Notes: a model not told the origin generated them from the sequence alone. Shown: positions 12,219 through 23,968, numbered from the stretch's first letter. The stretch is 64,000 nucleotides of DNA from Isoetes taiwanensis (GCA_021234155.1 JAJEKV010000094.1:946396-1010395); one strand, 5' to 3'. Numbers and translations: made by a program.

Positions 12219-12709
12219 CTCACCAAGACCTTAGGGGTAGAGTCTCCTTATGTTTTGTATTTTAGCCTTCCAATTCTTTTAGGAAGTCCTTTGACCGAAT
12301 ACAAACTTGATGTCATCATTACGACCTTGTATTTGTCCAGCAATCCAATTTCGAGATAATGCCACATCCCCGATAGCCTTTGTAACTCAGCTCCTACAGC
12401 GACTTCATTGTAATGCGACATCCTTTACATGATCGCAGCACTCAACGGAAGGACATCCTATCCTTGGTGAAAGCACCCTTCTTGTATAAGACTTCCTTCT
12501 TTAAGCACCGGTCTAAAACCCAAATGGTCTCAAGCCGTCTAGCCCCCCGAAGTCTTTCTCATCTCTCGCACATTCAAGTCAAAGATGCTTACATCAACAG
12601 GAGGCACCCTACCCATAGTATCCGCAGCTTCCCTTGTGCATAAGCGCCCCGTGAATTCATTCCACTTTGAGCCATACCGCCTCCTTACTTGTAAAACACA
12701 ATCTTATAA

Positions 12710-12931
12710 TCAAGTCTCTGTTGGTCCCGACTGATGAGCTTTTCGAAGGATCTGCAATGTCATCACCACTTTTTCTTTGATTTTCTTTGCAGTCTTCTTC
12801 TTCTCTGATAATTGTCTCACGCAGTCCGCTCCCAGCTTTTGAATGCCTCGGACTTTGACCCGCCCCGCCTGCGGTGGGCAATGGCAGCCATATTCCACCC
12901 ATCGTTGACGGGCGTATGCCAGCTTGTTCAA
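12710..12931 (-). pseudogene. Uncharacterised lysine-rich decayed exon
   Basis: Frame beginning MNKLAYARQRWVEYGCHC and continuing into a basic segment (SEKKKTAKKIKEKVV). A one-base shift near its end gives ILRKLISRDQQRLDYKI in a neighbouring frame. It follows a repeat-filled stretch (12960-13250) that looks like an intron. No family recognised; the basic stretch could bind nucleic acid, but this is a guess. Confidence 0.35.
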
Positions 12932-12984
12932 CGTATGGACCGCAATAGTACGTACATTGAATCAGTATCATAGAATAGAAACAC

Positions 12985-13026
12985 GGGCGTGATTTGAATA
13001 GAATTGATGAAGAGAAAATCACGCCC
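12985..13026. repeat. Perfect 11-bp inverted repeat, GGGCGTGATTT type
   Basis: GGGCGTGATTT at 12985-12995 and AAATCACGCCC at 13016-13026 are exact reverse complements with a 20-base loop. It sits in the presumed intron between two minus-strand exon remnants. Confidence 0.85.
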
Positions 13027-13067
13027 GGGCGGAAATGAATAAAGTTACTATCGCAATTCATGCCAGG

Positions 13068-13208
13068 CTTTCAAATCAAACCAATTCCGCCGTGTTTTTA
13101 ATCATCGACACACGCCAAAGCGTTTCAAATCAATTGGTTGACTTGAAAACACCGGGCGGAATTCGATGGATTTCAAAACATGCCCGCGGAATTGGTTTGA
13201 TTTGAAAG
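13068..13208. repeat. Perfect 22-bp inverted repeat around a CACGCC-rich core
   Basis: The 22 bases at 13068-13089 (CTTTCAAATCAAACCAATTC plus CG) are the exact reverse complement of 13187-13208. Similarity continues inward for about 10 more bases. The core holds further CACGCC, GGGCGGAATT and GCCCGCGGAATT boxes. It resembles a small foldback or MITE-type element lodged in an intron. Confidence 0.85.
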
Positions 13209-13256
13209 CACGCCGGCGGAATACAATTTATGAAACCAGGTTGATTACCTTTTGTA

Positions 13257-13603
13257 TAGAAATGTCTTCCCCATTTCATTCAAAGTTGCACTAATCTCAG
13301 CCAAATCTGCGTGTGAAGTATTGGCATCCAAGATAATGACACCTCCTATACGCATAGTGATTGTAGAACACTTTTGGCCTCGCTTTGTTCTCCGCCTCGA
13401 TGATGGCCTTTTTTGTGCCTCAACGAATGCCGATCGATGATGACATATTTAATATCATCACTTGATAATAGCTCCCGGACGCTCGGCCCACCGCAGCGGG
13501 CTTGTTCGAGATCATATCCCAAGGTAGCACATCCGGCCGGCATAGGCATTTGACCTGGATTACTAATCATGCTCAACAATCTCCATGGCATGTGCCGGAT
13601 CAT
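13257..13603 (-). pseudogene. Uncharacterised decayed exon with possible splice donor
   Basis: Open frame from 13603 with EQARCGGPSVRELLSSDDIK and IIDRHSLRHKK. A one-base shift continues as AIIEAENKARPKVFYNHYA, then another frame gives LAEISATLNEMGKTFLYK up to an AAAAG/GTAATC donor near 13248. The coding quality and donor suggest a real former exon; no family recognised. Confidence 0.4.
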
Positions 13604-14842
13604 ATCTCCCCGCTAACATAAATGGAGCTTGGTGAAACGGATGAGGGACTTCACATGGATCGCAAAAGTTTCCTTAAGACCCAATGGATAATGAATTTTA
13701 CTTATTCAAATTCAGCTGTTCATGGCCTCTAGCTGCGCCACTCCTTGGCCCTCGTTCATTCTCAAAAACGTAAGCCTCCATGCCTTCGACAACCGCAGAG
13801 GTTGAACATTCTTCCCTAGATCTAGGACCCTTTTAGAAGCTTTCAAGTCGCTAATTCCCTAGCTTGCTGCAAATAGTGACTTGGTGTCGGTTTAGTGAAC
13901 ATGCCTCTCTACGACAACCGTAACCTCTTGGCAAATAGATATTGGCGAATCGCTACATTGGTTGGCCAACCATACTTAAAACATGTCTCACCGCTTCACA
14001 TCTCGTCTTCATGAACGATCCTTGTATGCGAGGCTCTTACAAAGGAGTAAGTCCGAGCGGCATCTTTCTTCCGGCTTCGTGGTAATCTCCAAGAGCAATT
14101 TGCAAAGGTGTCATCCTCTTCCTCACAAATGATTAGGATCCCTTTGTTTGGCCATCTTGTTCCGCTTCCTTTTCCTCGAGAAGAGAGTTAAGTCGAAGCT
14201 TGCCATTTGTCTTGGCAAGGTCAACGCACCACTCGCACCCTCGCCCCATTTCCTCTTCGTGCAGGTCGGGTTTGCTATAAGAATCGCCCTTCATCATCTA
14301 AGGTGAGATCATATACCGCTGATTCGGGTCGCCCGCCTCTTTGCTTTCTTGGCGTGATTAGAACCCGAATTAGTAGGGGTTTTCTTCCTCTTGAGCATCG
14401 CAAAATGAAGATGAGCACTTTTTAGAGTACTTTTCGTAAGAGATCACGCCATGCATTTAAACCCAAATTAGTACAAATCACGCCATGTATTGGTATCTCC
14501 TATTATTGACCATGCTATGCTAATTTGAAACTAAATTATTTTGCATCCACATTTTAAGCTACATACCCTTCATGAATCCATATTTCACACTATTTAACCT
14601 CATTGAACATTGCTATCTCCAACTGTCTAACACCGCTATATTCTATATATAAAAACAGAAGCAAAAATTATGTTCTACGTAATCCGGACAATCGAGCATT
14701 AACTGATGTTAATATTTAAAATTCATGCAAAGCATAATAACTCAAACTCATGCAAAGCATATTAAGTGAAAGGAAATATCTCAAATTCATGCAAGCATAA
14801 TACTTCCCACACAAGGTGTATTCACAGGCAAATTAAATACCT

Positions 14843-14973
14843 TGAATAGGGTTCTGTGGTATTCTCGTATTCTCGATCAACGCCCTTCCAAACTTGAGAA
14901 GAGCCGGGTTTAGAGATTCCTCTTCCACCGCCTCTGCCCCGTCCTACCGACCTTGATTCGCTTTTAGAAGACA
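14843..14973 (-). pseudogene. Putative first exon, Arg/Gly-rich
   Basis: From an ATG at 14973 the minus strand reads MSSKSESRSVGRGRGGGRGI, then SKPGSSQVWKGVDREYENT, ending at an AAG/GTATTT donor near 14843. Arg-Gly-rich starts are common in nucleic-acid-binding proteins. It would be the 5' end of the decayed minus-strand gene series that runs to about 10.2 kb, opposite in direction to the frame at 15480. Confidence 0.35.
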
Positions 14974-15479
14974 TCTCTCGAGTCGCCTAGTAACAGAGTC
15001 TTCCGGTCGCCGGATACGCTACCGAAGCCGCTCGAAGAAATAGCTTTTTCTACCCTCAGACGAAAATAGAAAAATTTGAATTTCAAGAAAACACAAAATG
15101 CAGTTTCGAAATATTCTTGACACATACAAATAATAATGACGAAGACCCGTCCGCCGACTTCTTTCATTAAGTTTTTAAAATCCCGCCAAATTTATCCCGC
15201 CTAAACGTAGTTAACCTAATCTTTCTTCTAATTCGAATTTTCCCGAGCGCCAGAGTTTCCATAGCGCCTTCAGCTTCTCAAATCAGCTTCAGAGACTCAA
15301 ATCAGCTTCTCAAGAATGGCTACAGAATTCTGGTACTCATCTCATTCCAATAGCTTGAACATTAATTTCCAATAGTAGGTGTGTCAATAGCAATTTTCTG
15401 CGAAAGGTCAAGATGAATGTTTCATGTTAACTACAAATCGAAAAGGAAAGTAGGATTATGCAAGATCGACTCCATCGAT

Positions 15480-15655
15480 CCGACTCTAAACTCGTCCATG
15501 GAATTCCCGCCGAGGATAAGTATGTCCGAAAGTTACAAGTGATTAATCACTAGCCGCTATGGATGAAGCTTTACTCGCGAGACACCTTAAAGGGGATACG
15601 GTTGGAGAAAGTGTTGGAACATTTGTTGCATGGCCAAGAAACCGCTTAAAAAAGG
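15480..15655 (+). pseudogene. Transposon-associated protein fragment with GTFVAWPR motif
   Basis: With two frame changes this reads VHGIPAEDKYVRKLQ, then DEALLARHLKGDTVGESV, then GTFVAWPRNRLKK. This wording (HGxP, then DxxL, then VGxxVGTFVAWP) is recurrent in plant transposon-associated proteins of the DUF8039 type, as far as I can tell without a search. A second copy with the same order occurs at 43437-43595, inside a TE insertion, which supports a mobile origin. Function unknown. Confidence 0.5.
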
Positions 15656-15668
15656 TATGTAACATGTA

Positions 15669-16068
15669 TTACATTGTAGAAATATAGAAGTAGACAAAAT
15701 TTGTTGTATTCATTGGAAAAAGATTACAATTGTATATAATCTCGATAAACCGATAAACCGCATTAAAATCCTGACTATTAAGAGTTTCAAGCCCACCACT
15801 GGTAGCCGGGCTATCGATACTCCCATTTCCATTGCGGGGCATAGTGAATTCTTCCGTAAAACCCCAAAGAAAACACTGTGCTCTAGCTCCACCACCCCCG
15901 CCGCTTCCACCTCCACCTCCCCGCCTCCTCCTCCCGCCCCACCTCCTGCTCCATTGGTTGAACCTCAATGCATCGTGATAAGCTGCAGTAGGGTTCCATT
16001 GGTTGAGCCATCTCCATTGCATCATTATTACCGTGTGGTAGTGGTTCGTGTTTAGGCATCCGGGGCAT
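15669..16068 (-). pseudogene. Low-complexity Arg/Gly/Trp-rich open frames
   Basis: Overlapping minus-strand frames share PMEPYC, NQWSRRWGGRRRRG and a Gly-rich run, then FTEEFTMPRNGNGSID. The GC-rich repeat (about 15890-15950) makes long open frames cheap. I see no domain, but the wording around FTEEFTMPRNGNG is plausible coding sequence. Confidence 0.25.
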
Positions 16069-16166
16069 AGAGGCTAACCACTAAGAAACGCAAATCCTCA
16101 TTTTGAATCTCGAAGTTGACGGATGCGAGATTCACTCTCGACAATGCATGTACCGATTCTCGGCGA

Positions 16167-16400
16167 TTAGATAAGAGGGCGAAGCCTCCGCGGCGACAAA
16201 GGCCCCTGTGAGCCCAGATCTATCATTGCCCCAAGGCCGCTACCATCATCATTACTGATCCAAGTACTCCGTGGGTTGTAAGATCGGTGCTCCAGCCGAA
16301 TCGTGCTCGGGCCGCGTTCAACCGGATCGAGATTGGAGCCGAACCGAGCTGGCCGGCGATTGCCGCCCAAATGTAATTCCAATCCATCTTCGGCCACCAA
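16167..16400 (-). CDS. Hypothetical 77-residue protein
   Basis: Starts MVAEDGLELHLGGNRRPARF and has a Ser/Pro/Arg-rich remainder. It follows a stretch rich in GGCGTG/CACGCC boxes (16450-16620) resembling the upstream regions of other frames here. No family recognised; may be one exon of a decayed gene. Confidence 0.3.
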   Translation of the reverse strand: MVAEDGLELHLGGNRRPARFGSNLDPVERGPSTIRLEHRSYNPRSTWISNDDGSGLGAMIDLGSQGPLSPRRLRPLI

Positions 16401-16449
16401 CCGGGTGATTAATGTAACCCCGCATCTATCAATAGGAAGTGAGCGGAGT

Positions 16450-16770
16450 ATCGCGATTCACGCCGGGCGCGTTATATTTCTTTTTATTTATAAACTTAGA
16501 AATTAAGAGACACGCCTCAGCGTGTTTAGCGTAAAAGTTGAAAAGTAGGGATACAATTGTTTGCACGCCGTAAACCGCTATATAGGAAAAAACTATACAC
16601 GCCGGCGGCATTCAAGAGCCGTAAATAATTGCCTGGCCTTTATCTATTTACTTATCTATCCTGCATGTGTTTTTTTTCCTCCTCCCTGAATGCAACGCGG
16701 CGTGCAGTATTCATGTTGAAGGCTATAGTTACCCTAAAACACGCTTTTAGCGTGTTTCAAATATTATCTT
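16450..16770. repeat. Cluster of CACGCC/GGCGTG and AGCGTG boxes
   Basis: CACGCCGGGCGCG, ACACGCCTCAGCGTG, CACGCCGTAAACCG, CACGCCGGCGGC, GCGGCGTG and ACACGCTTTTAGCGTGTT occur within 320 bases, several as dyads. Similar boxes appear at 10.79-10.92, 12.98-13.22, 14.43-14.49, 17.25-17.40 and 27.34-27.37 kb. Confidence 0.6.
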
Positions 16771-16899
16771 TCAGATTTTTCTAATGCTTTCTACTATACA
16801 TTCATAATAGAAACTTGCATGCAATAGCATGATTAATTCAGAAGAGAAACAAGAATTTACTGAAACAAAGAAGGAGATGAAGTTTATAAAAACTATTCG

Positions 16900-17282
16900 G
16901 TTTTCATAAACATCATCCGCTTCCTCTTCCTCGAAAGCAAATGCAAAAGCTTGTCTTCTTGGATTAAACCCGCCATTGAGATGCAACTTAAAAACTAAAT
17001 GAAAACTAACCTTGAGTTCTCGAGGCCGGAAGGATTCAAGAACGGAGGACTATGCTTGTGGTTTTAATTCGAGGCTTTTCGACCATGCAGACCTTAGTCC
17101 TCTCGCTTTGGTTTTAATTCTGAAGTTCCTCATTTCCTCTCGCTACAGATGCTACTGAACAAAAGGCGAGTCTTTTAGTAAGTTAGGAATTGCCAAAACC
17201 AAACATCTAACATTGATGAATATAAATCGCTCACCAAGATTTGGACGGGCGGATCCAAACACACGCCGGCATAACCGCACAT
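16900..17282 (-). CDS. Putative two-exon small gene with TATA promoter
   Basis: A first exon of 16 codons (ATG at 17282; MCGYAGVCLDPPVQIL) ends at a TTG/GTGAGC donor at 17235. A second exon after a TTTTTAAG acceptor (about 16990) keeps phase 0 and reads LHLNGGFNPRRQAFAFAF followed by an acidic run EEEEADDVYENR. The TATA motif lies about 50 bases upstream in a conserved 64-base block shared with 27310-27370. No family recognised; the splice assignment is a prediction. Confidence 0.4.
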
Positions 17283-17330
17283 CGTCGATGAAGGAAGGAA
17301 GAAAATGTAGGAACTTTGAGAGCGTAAAAT

Positions 17331-17394
17331 GGATTTATATAGGCACAATTAGAAAAAGTTAGCGTGAATAATTGATTGCTTGAATTAACACGCC
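17331..17394 (-). promoter_or_regulatory. TATA-containing promoter block, copy 1
   Basis: On the minus strand: GGCGTGTTAATTC, a 20-30 base AT stretch, TTCACGCTAA, then CCTATATAAATCC about 50 bases before the ATG at 17282. The same order occurs at 27310-27370 ahead of an ATG at 27261. A TATA box at this distance in both copies argues for a duplicated promoter. Confidence 0.55.
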
Positions 17395-18002
17395 ATGCGC
17401 GTATCTTCTTCCGGACACGACATGTATATGGTATATATGGAGAATATTGCATTTCATGCAATAAATTCTCACGGCATTTTATTCCATTTATTGCATTCGA
17501 AAAAATAGAATTTAGAAATTTTATATAGGCTACATTAAAAATGATTTTAAAGGCAAAATTATGAAGGCTAAAAAATGACTTGTAAGGTTGGGGAATTGTT
17601 TTAGGTCGTATAGGAAAATTTCCTATGGTTACTGTGACGAATCAGAGATTTCTCATGTGGTTGATTTATAGTGTTCCCGAGACTTTGTTGAGACAAAATT
17701 TGCAGATACAAAATTCTAGAGAGACAAAATTTTAGAGAAAACAGCTTGGAGCCAAAATAATTGGAGAATACAGTTTGATTTTATCCAAAAAAATTTATGT
17801 ACAGAAAAACTGTTTGAAGACAAAGTTTATGAAGAAAACTGTTTGATTTCATTAAAAACAGTTGTATGTACAGATGCCTGAAGGCTTGGAACACAAGGCC
17901 CCCAAAAATGAACTTGTATAAAAAAATAGCAAGGAAACCAGTATATATGTGATTTTTTTATACGACAATACAAAATGTAAAGAAAAATCATGTGTTCTTC
18001 CT

Positions 18003-18770
18003 AGTTTTGCAAAATCAATAGTGGTTCATATCATATTATTTGTACTAATTCATAAATTTACAGTAGTTTCTAGAAATCATCATTAGTTTGTATGACTGTT
18101 TTTTAATCTTCAATGATTTAGCAAAATCATATCCTGTTTAATTACATGAATTCTACGATTGTACAATAGGTTTTTGAAATCATCAATAGTTTAGAAGAGG
18201 TGTTTTAAGCATATATTGATTTTGAAAAACCAATAGTGGCTAATATTATATTTTTTGTACTAATTTAAAATTTTACACTAGTTTCTAGGAATCATTATTA
18301 GTTCATAAGGTTGTTTTTAAGTGTAGATTGATTTAGCAAAATCACTAATTGTTTATATCATGTTTAATTACATGAATTCCATAATCATATACTAGTTTTT
18401 GAAATCATCCATAGTTTAGAAGATGTATTTTTTAAGCATATATCGATTTTGCAAGACCAATAGTGCTTCATATCGTATTTTTGTACTAATCCAAAGATTT
18501 ATAGAAATCATAATTAATTTATGAGATTGTTTTTAAGTATATAGTTTTTAGCAAAATCATTGCTAGTTCATATCATGTTTACTTACATGAATTCTACAAT
18601 CGCACAATTTGTTTTTTGAAATCATCAATAGTTTAGAAGATGTGTTTTAAGTACATCTTGATTTTGCAAAACCATTCCTAGTTCGCATCTATATTTAACT
18701 TATGAATTCTAGAGTTTATGATGGTCTTTGAAAATCATAATTAATTTAATGGAATGATTTTTCTATATAC
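18003..18770. repeat. AT-rich tandem repeat, ~220-bp units made of ~110-bp halves
   Basis: The phrase TTTTGCAAAACCAATAGTG and variants starts units near 18005, 18222, 18446 and 18663. Within a unit, related half-units share TTTAGCAAAATCA, TTACATGAATTCTA and TTTTTGAAATCATCAATAG. About 3.3 units, well diverged. This resembles a small satellite or an element with subterminal repeats. Confidence 0.7.
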
Positions 18771-19247
18771 ATTTTAGTATCATAATTTTAGATGTGTTTA
18801 CATGCTAGTTGTCACAAATTTGTATTCTAACAAGATTCTTCTTATTAGTTTGAGAACCACGTTAAAATTTGCAAAGATGCTAAGGTTTATTTATGTGGTT
18901 GTTTACTATGCTCAGCAATAGTTTATTCTTTGTGTTAATCGTGTTGTTAATATTGTATTTTCCAAATGCAAATGTTTTGAGCCTTTAATAAAGATGCAAA
19001 GCTTCTAAATATATAGGAAGCATATGCGTGTAAGGCTTCGTAGAATCAAATGAGCCTTATCAATAAATTTTACAAAAGAAAAATAAACAACATGTCACTA
19101 ATGATATAGATTAAAATCAATGTGTTGCTTCACATAAAAAGAAACTTTGTAATGAATTGATATCTAGCTTGTAACTTCGTAGCAATATTAGAAATTTGTG
19201 ATTAGTGCAACGTCAAAAACCAAAGGTGAATGCTTTGCCTCAAGCAT

Positions 19248-21088
19248 TTTCCCCTCTTGTCTTACGTCCGTAAAGGGGAACATTTGGGGGTTGGAACATC
19301 CGTGCGGTGGATGTCCATTTTTTCTTTTTGAGAACGTTTTCTATAACATGAACTACTATTTGAACGGTGGGATTAACAAATGGAGCTGTTTTATTCCCCC
19401 GATACCTAAACCCTAGTAAATCTGTAGGGTTTAGGTTTTGGCAGCCTTCCCTGCCTCTGAAGGGGTCAAGAGCTTGCGTGCAGGGTTCCTTCGAGGGTTC
19501 GAAGAGAGACCTTAAGAAGGAGAACAAAAACCTCCCCAAGTGCCGCCCAAACTTGTTGGCTAGGATGACCCTCAGAAGCTCGACATTGTGTGACCGAAAG
19601 CATGCCGGTTGGCATGCAACGACATTTCGACCGCGGGCGTTGCATCCAAAAGGCCGAGTTACCTTAAGACACATGTATGAGGAGTAGAGAATTGGTCAAA
19701 CGCCGAACCGCCAAGTAATGCGTAGCTTTTACATTATAGCACTAGGCTAGAGTGCATCGAGTGAAAGATAGACTAGTTGCTTGTAGCAAATCGAGTTTGG
19801 CTCTGTTGGTCATAATCACTGATCCCTACAAAGAAACTAGATGCTCGGACTCATGAACAAAGTCAAAATCACATTTTGAGCTAGCAAGCATGGGTCAACT
19901 AGAGGGGCACATCATTTCCCTCTTGTCTTATGTCCGTAGAAGGGGAACATTTAGGGGTTGGGACATCCGCGTATGCGGTGGATGTCCATTTTTTTTTTGA
20001 GAATGTTTCCTATAACATGAACTACCGCTTGAATCGGTGGGATTAACAAATGGAGCTGTTTTTATTCCTCTCATACCTAAACCCTAGTAAATCAGGGGTT
20101 TAGGTTTTGGCAGCCTTCCCTCGCCTTTGAAGGGGTCAAGAGCTTGTGTGCAGGTTCCTTCGAGGGTTCAAAGAGAGAGCTTAAAAGGAGAACAAAAACC
20201 CTCCCCAAGTGCCAGCCCAAACTTGTTCGCTGTGGATGGCCCGGCGAGCTCTGCGGACATTGGCGACCGAGCATGCCGGTTGGCATGCAAACGACATTTC
20301 GACCGTATGGTTGCATAAAAGGCCGAAGTTACCCTAGGACACATGTCTGAGGAGTAGAGAATTGGTCAAACGCCCGACCCGCCAAGTACGCGTGCTAGCT
20401 TTACATTATAGCACTAGGCTAGAGTGCATCGAGTGAAAGATAGACTAGTTGCTTGTAGCAAATCGAAGTTTGGCTCATGGTCATAATCACTGGTCCCTTA
20501 CAAAGAAACTAGATGCTCGACTCATGCCCAAAGTCAAAATCACATTTTGAGCTAGCAAGAATGGCCGAACCGAGGGCACATCATTTCCCCCTCTTGTCTT
20601 ATGTCCGTGTAAGGGGAACATTTGGGGGGTTGGGACATCCGTGCAAAGGGGATGTCCATTTTTCTTTTTTGAGAACGTTTCCTATAACATGAACTACTAT
20701 TTGAACGGTGGATTAACAAATGGAGCTGTTTTATTCTCCATACCTAAAACCCTAGTAAATCTGCGTGGTTTAGGTTTTGGCAGCCTTCCCTACCTCAAGG
20801 GGTCAAGAGCTTGCATGCGGTTCCTTTGAGGGTTCAAAGAGAGACCTTAAGAAGGAGAACAAAAACCCTCCCAAGTGCCGCCCAAACTTGCTCTGTTGAT
20901 GGCCTGACGAGCTCGACATTGTGCGATCGAGATGCCGGGTTGGCATGCAACGACCGCGGGCGGTTGCATCCAAAAGGCCGAGTTACCCTAGGACACATGT
21001 CTAAGGAGTAGAGAATCGGGCAAACGCCTCGATCAGCTGGCACGTGCTAGCTTTACATTATAGCACTAGGCTAGAGTGCATCGAGTGA
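19248..21088. repeat. Tandem direct repeat, ~667 bp, 2.75 copies
   Basis: Copies begin at about 19248, 19915 and 20584, each opening TTTCCC(C)CTCTTGTCTTA; the third stops near 21088 at GCATCGAGTGA. Copies are about 90% alike and differ mainly by single-base gains and losses. Each holds a telomere-motif hairpin, a GCATGCC/GGCATGC dyad (19600-19617 in copy 1) and open frames up to 106 codons that are shifted between copies, so I do not call them genes. Could be a satellite or repeated element end. Confidence 0.9.
19405..19435. repeat. Telomere-motif hairpin (CCTAAACCCTA / TAGGGTTTAGG)
   Basis: CCTAAACCCTA at 19405-19415 and TAGGGTTTAGG at 19425-19435 form perfect 11-bp arms around a 9-base loop. 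Both arms carry the plant telomere heptamer. The other two copies keep the left arm, but the right arm has lost or changed a base. Confidence 0.85.
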
Positions 21089-22982
21089 TTATTATGCTCC
21101 AATTTCATATCACTAAATGTCACACAAGAAGCACTATTAAATATCATATAGTTGAAGCTAGGTATACCTACACCGTTTCCAAATTGTAATGATTAACTAT
21201 TCCAAATTATAGGAAAAATCATATTCAAACCATGTCAATTTGCCGCTTTATATGTTGTCCATTAATTGCTACAAAATATCCATTAATTATGCGAGATGGC
21301 ATGGCATGAGTATGGTGAGATGGCAAAGATGAGTGGTGAGGTGGCAAATATATGAAGGGGTGGAACAATGAAGAATGTGCATAGACAATTTGGCAACTTT
21401 TAGAAAGCATATATTTTCCATGGTGATATGGCATTTTTTGAAATGATGTGGCATGTCACATGATGATTAAGCATTTTATGCACCTTAGATAGAAAATGAC
21501 TCGCCAAACTTTTGAAAAAGGGTTTCGGACTGAGATAAATAGGTTATTAATAGTCGCAGCCGGGCGGACATGGAATATGTGGCTCTAGGGTAATGTCGAC
21601 ATCTTGAGTTCTTTGGCAGAGCCAATTTGCGCGAGGTGGGTAAGTCACACGCCCGTCGTCGATTTTGATTGCACCCGGTCTTACCAAACAATAGTGTCAT
21701 ATCAAAAATTTAATTATCATGTATTCAACGCACCTCTATTGCATCGTTTGTTCATCTGCACCATCTCTCTCCCCCACCACATAGCAAGGCAACGAACCAT
21801 GCAAACCAAATATTATTCTATGGCTTATCATATCCAAATTAAATCTATTCCTTCAAATGCCCTTTGCCCCCTCTATCCCAAGGGTTCCCTACACGTGCCC
21901 AACCTGGCCTCTCATCATGTTTCTTTTTTTAGAAGAAGAGGGAGGGGCATTACCTTGAACATACAACAAAATAAATTAGAAAAGATATAAAACCCAACAA
22001 GAACTACATGTCTCACACACGTATTACACATATGCAATGTTATGAAGGTTATATTTCGGTCATTGTTATATTTGACAAATGGTCCGTTCCGACATTTTAC
22101 ATCATATTTTATATGCTCAAATATATTTTATGTTCTTAACGAATATAGTTGATGCTTTTCTTTCTTGTCGATAGGGTGTCTATCCTTGCTCCACAACATA
22201 GCACCTACCAAATCCTTTTATTTTGCATGCCCAATTGAAAGGTTTTATGATGCTTCCCATATGATTTAATATACCCTCACTTTTGTTTTTTTTTCTTCTT
22301 AATGACGGAATTTTTAGGTAAGAGGTATGAGAGACAAATACATGTTTTGATGCTTAAGCATTCAAATAATAAAAGCACCACAAACGAGACTTGTTATACT
22401 ATTCACGACGGTTTTGGCAACCAAGCAGTAGTATAAGATGCATTTCCAAAGATGATTGAAACTAAAGTTGCGGACAAATTTTCAGCATAATTGTTCTTCT
22501 ATATTATTTTAACTGGATCATCTATGGGACACATTCCACATGCTATCGACCCTTCTCCTCAACTACCTTTGAAGGAATTCCTAGCTAACTGATGGATCTA
22601 ATTTGATGCCCACTGAATAGAAACCAATAGAATTACAACATGGCATGAGGGGGGCATGAGGAGCTTAAGAAGTTATATACTAAGGTGTACATTCAATTAA
22701 AGGAAATGCAGAGAGCGATTAACAGAGAGACAAAAATGAAGCACCATGTCTGCCTGGATGGATTTAACTCCAGGCATAAGCATGCTAAGAAGATTGATTC
22801 GGCATGGATTCAAGGTAACGATGTGGTCCACTGCTTGGCATCAAGGTAAAATGGCAATACCCCCAATCTTTTATGCTCGTGCCTGAGTTTTGAGCTCTAT
22901 GACCTAGCCTTACTACACCTAAGATATAACCAGAACTCTGACATGCAATGTGAATGTCAAACCAAGATAATATGCCCCCTTT
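21089..22982. other. AT-rich intergenic DNA without a supported gene
   Basis: Short frames only. A GC-richer patch at 21500-21680 has no recognisable product. A coding-like patch near 22740-22860 is too short to assign. Confidence 0.4.
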
Positions 22983-23017
22983 TTAATCTAATAAATCATG
23001 TAAGAAGGAAACATACC

Positions 23018-23195
23018 TCAGTCTGTCCGGAATAGTTTTATGCTCTACTAAGCAGAGGATGCCACCAAAGCAATCACCATAGCCATTCGATTTCTCCAAA
23101 TCTTCTCCTGCACTATCGACAGAGCAATTTGAATATTCATTGGCATGACCATAATCCTTAAAGGGTTTCCTGTTGCTCATATCCCCATTCATCAT
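23018..23195 (-). CDS. Hypothetical exon with splice donor
   Basis: From ATG 23195: MMNGDMSNRKPFKDYGHANE, then SVDSAGEDLEKSNGYGDCFG, ending at a CTGAG/GTATGT donor at about 23018. Codon quality and the canonical donor suggest a genuine coding exon. Neighbouring exons were not identified with confidence; product unknown. Confidence 0.35.
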
Positions 23196-23618
23196 TCACT
23201 ATTTGTGATCTGTCAATGATTGAAGCAATTTCTATATCATTTATCTAGTCTTTTCTGGGGCATAAAATGCAATTAAACCGAAACCAAAGTAGACAATAGA
23301 TGAGGCTATATATATATTGTTATTAGCATACTATAAGACGAATCAGCAAATGGCTAAACATGGCATCCTATTATTGTTAGTGGGCAAAGTAACAGAAATG
23401 GGTCTGAATAAATTCCAGAGAACCATCTTTGCTCTATATAGCATCATTCTTAATGTGCAACAATAAGGTAAGTAATTAGTACCTTTCAAAAAAAAAAAAA
23501 AAAAAAAAGGCACATGCAAGATAGGATCAAAGATGCGCATTCAGCACTGGCAGCATGACAAATGGGATTCTATGCCATAGTAAACACACCATGCAATAAA
23601 ACTAACACCATAGTATGA

Positions 23619-23968
23619 TTAATGCCCTAGTCTCACAAAGATCAGACGAATTTCGGATTGAAATGCTGAGAAAACGATGCCGGTTTGCCGGTTTCGGAGG
23701 TTCGCGATACCAAAAGGCGTGATGGACAGATCAATGCCTATAACAAGTTTAGGCCGATCGTGATGGATATCCGAGTATATTCCAAAGATATACCCGGTGA
23801 TATTTCTTCCCACATAAAAGAGCACTTGCCCTTAGGGGCAACCCAAAAATCCATAAGAAAAACTTGCCGAAGATCCCAATATACATTAACTTCGCTGAGT
23901 TTTTCTAGAAGATGTGTAATGCATGTCCCAGCCATTTTGGCTATGGCCATATGACTTGAACATAGCAA
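23619..23968 (-). pseudogene. Uncharacterised decayed reading frames
   Basis: Two overlapping minus-strand frames share the same stretch: one reads LSEVNVYWDLRQVFLMDFWV, the other continues GYIFGIYSDIHHDRPKL and GIDLSITPFGIANLRNRQ. The switch suggests one exon with an indel. It could be upstream of the exon at 23018-23195. No family recognised. Confidence 0.25.

Noticed and set aside
19490-19510. GGGTTCGAAG resembling a tRNA or SINE B box
   Set aside because: The trailing CC is missing and no A box or cloverleaf fits; it recurs only as part of the 667-bp unit.
19367-19687. 106-codon frame in the first 667-bp repeat unit
   Set aside because: The frame is broken at different points in the other two units, with no preference for silent changes; it reads as repeat sequence.
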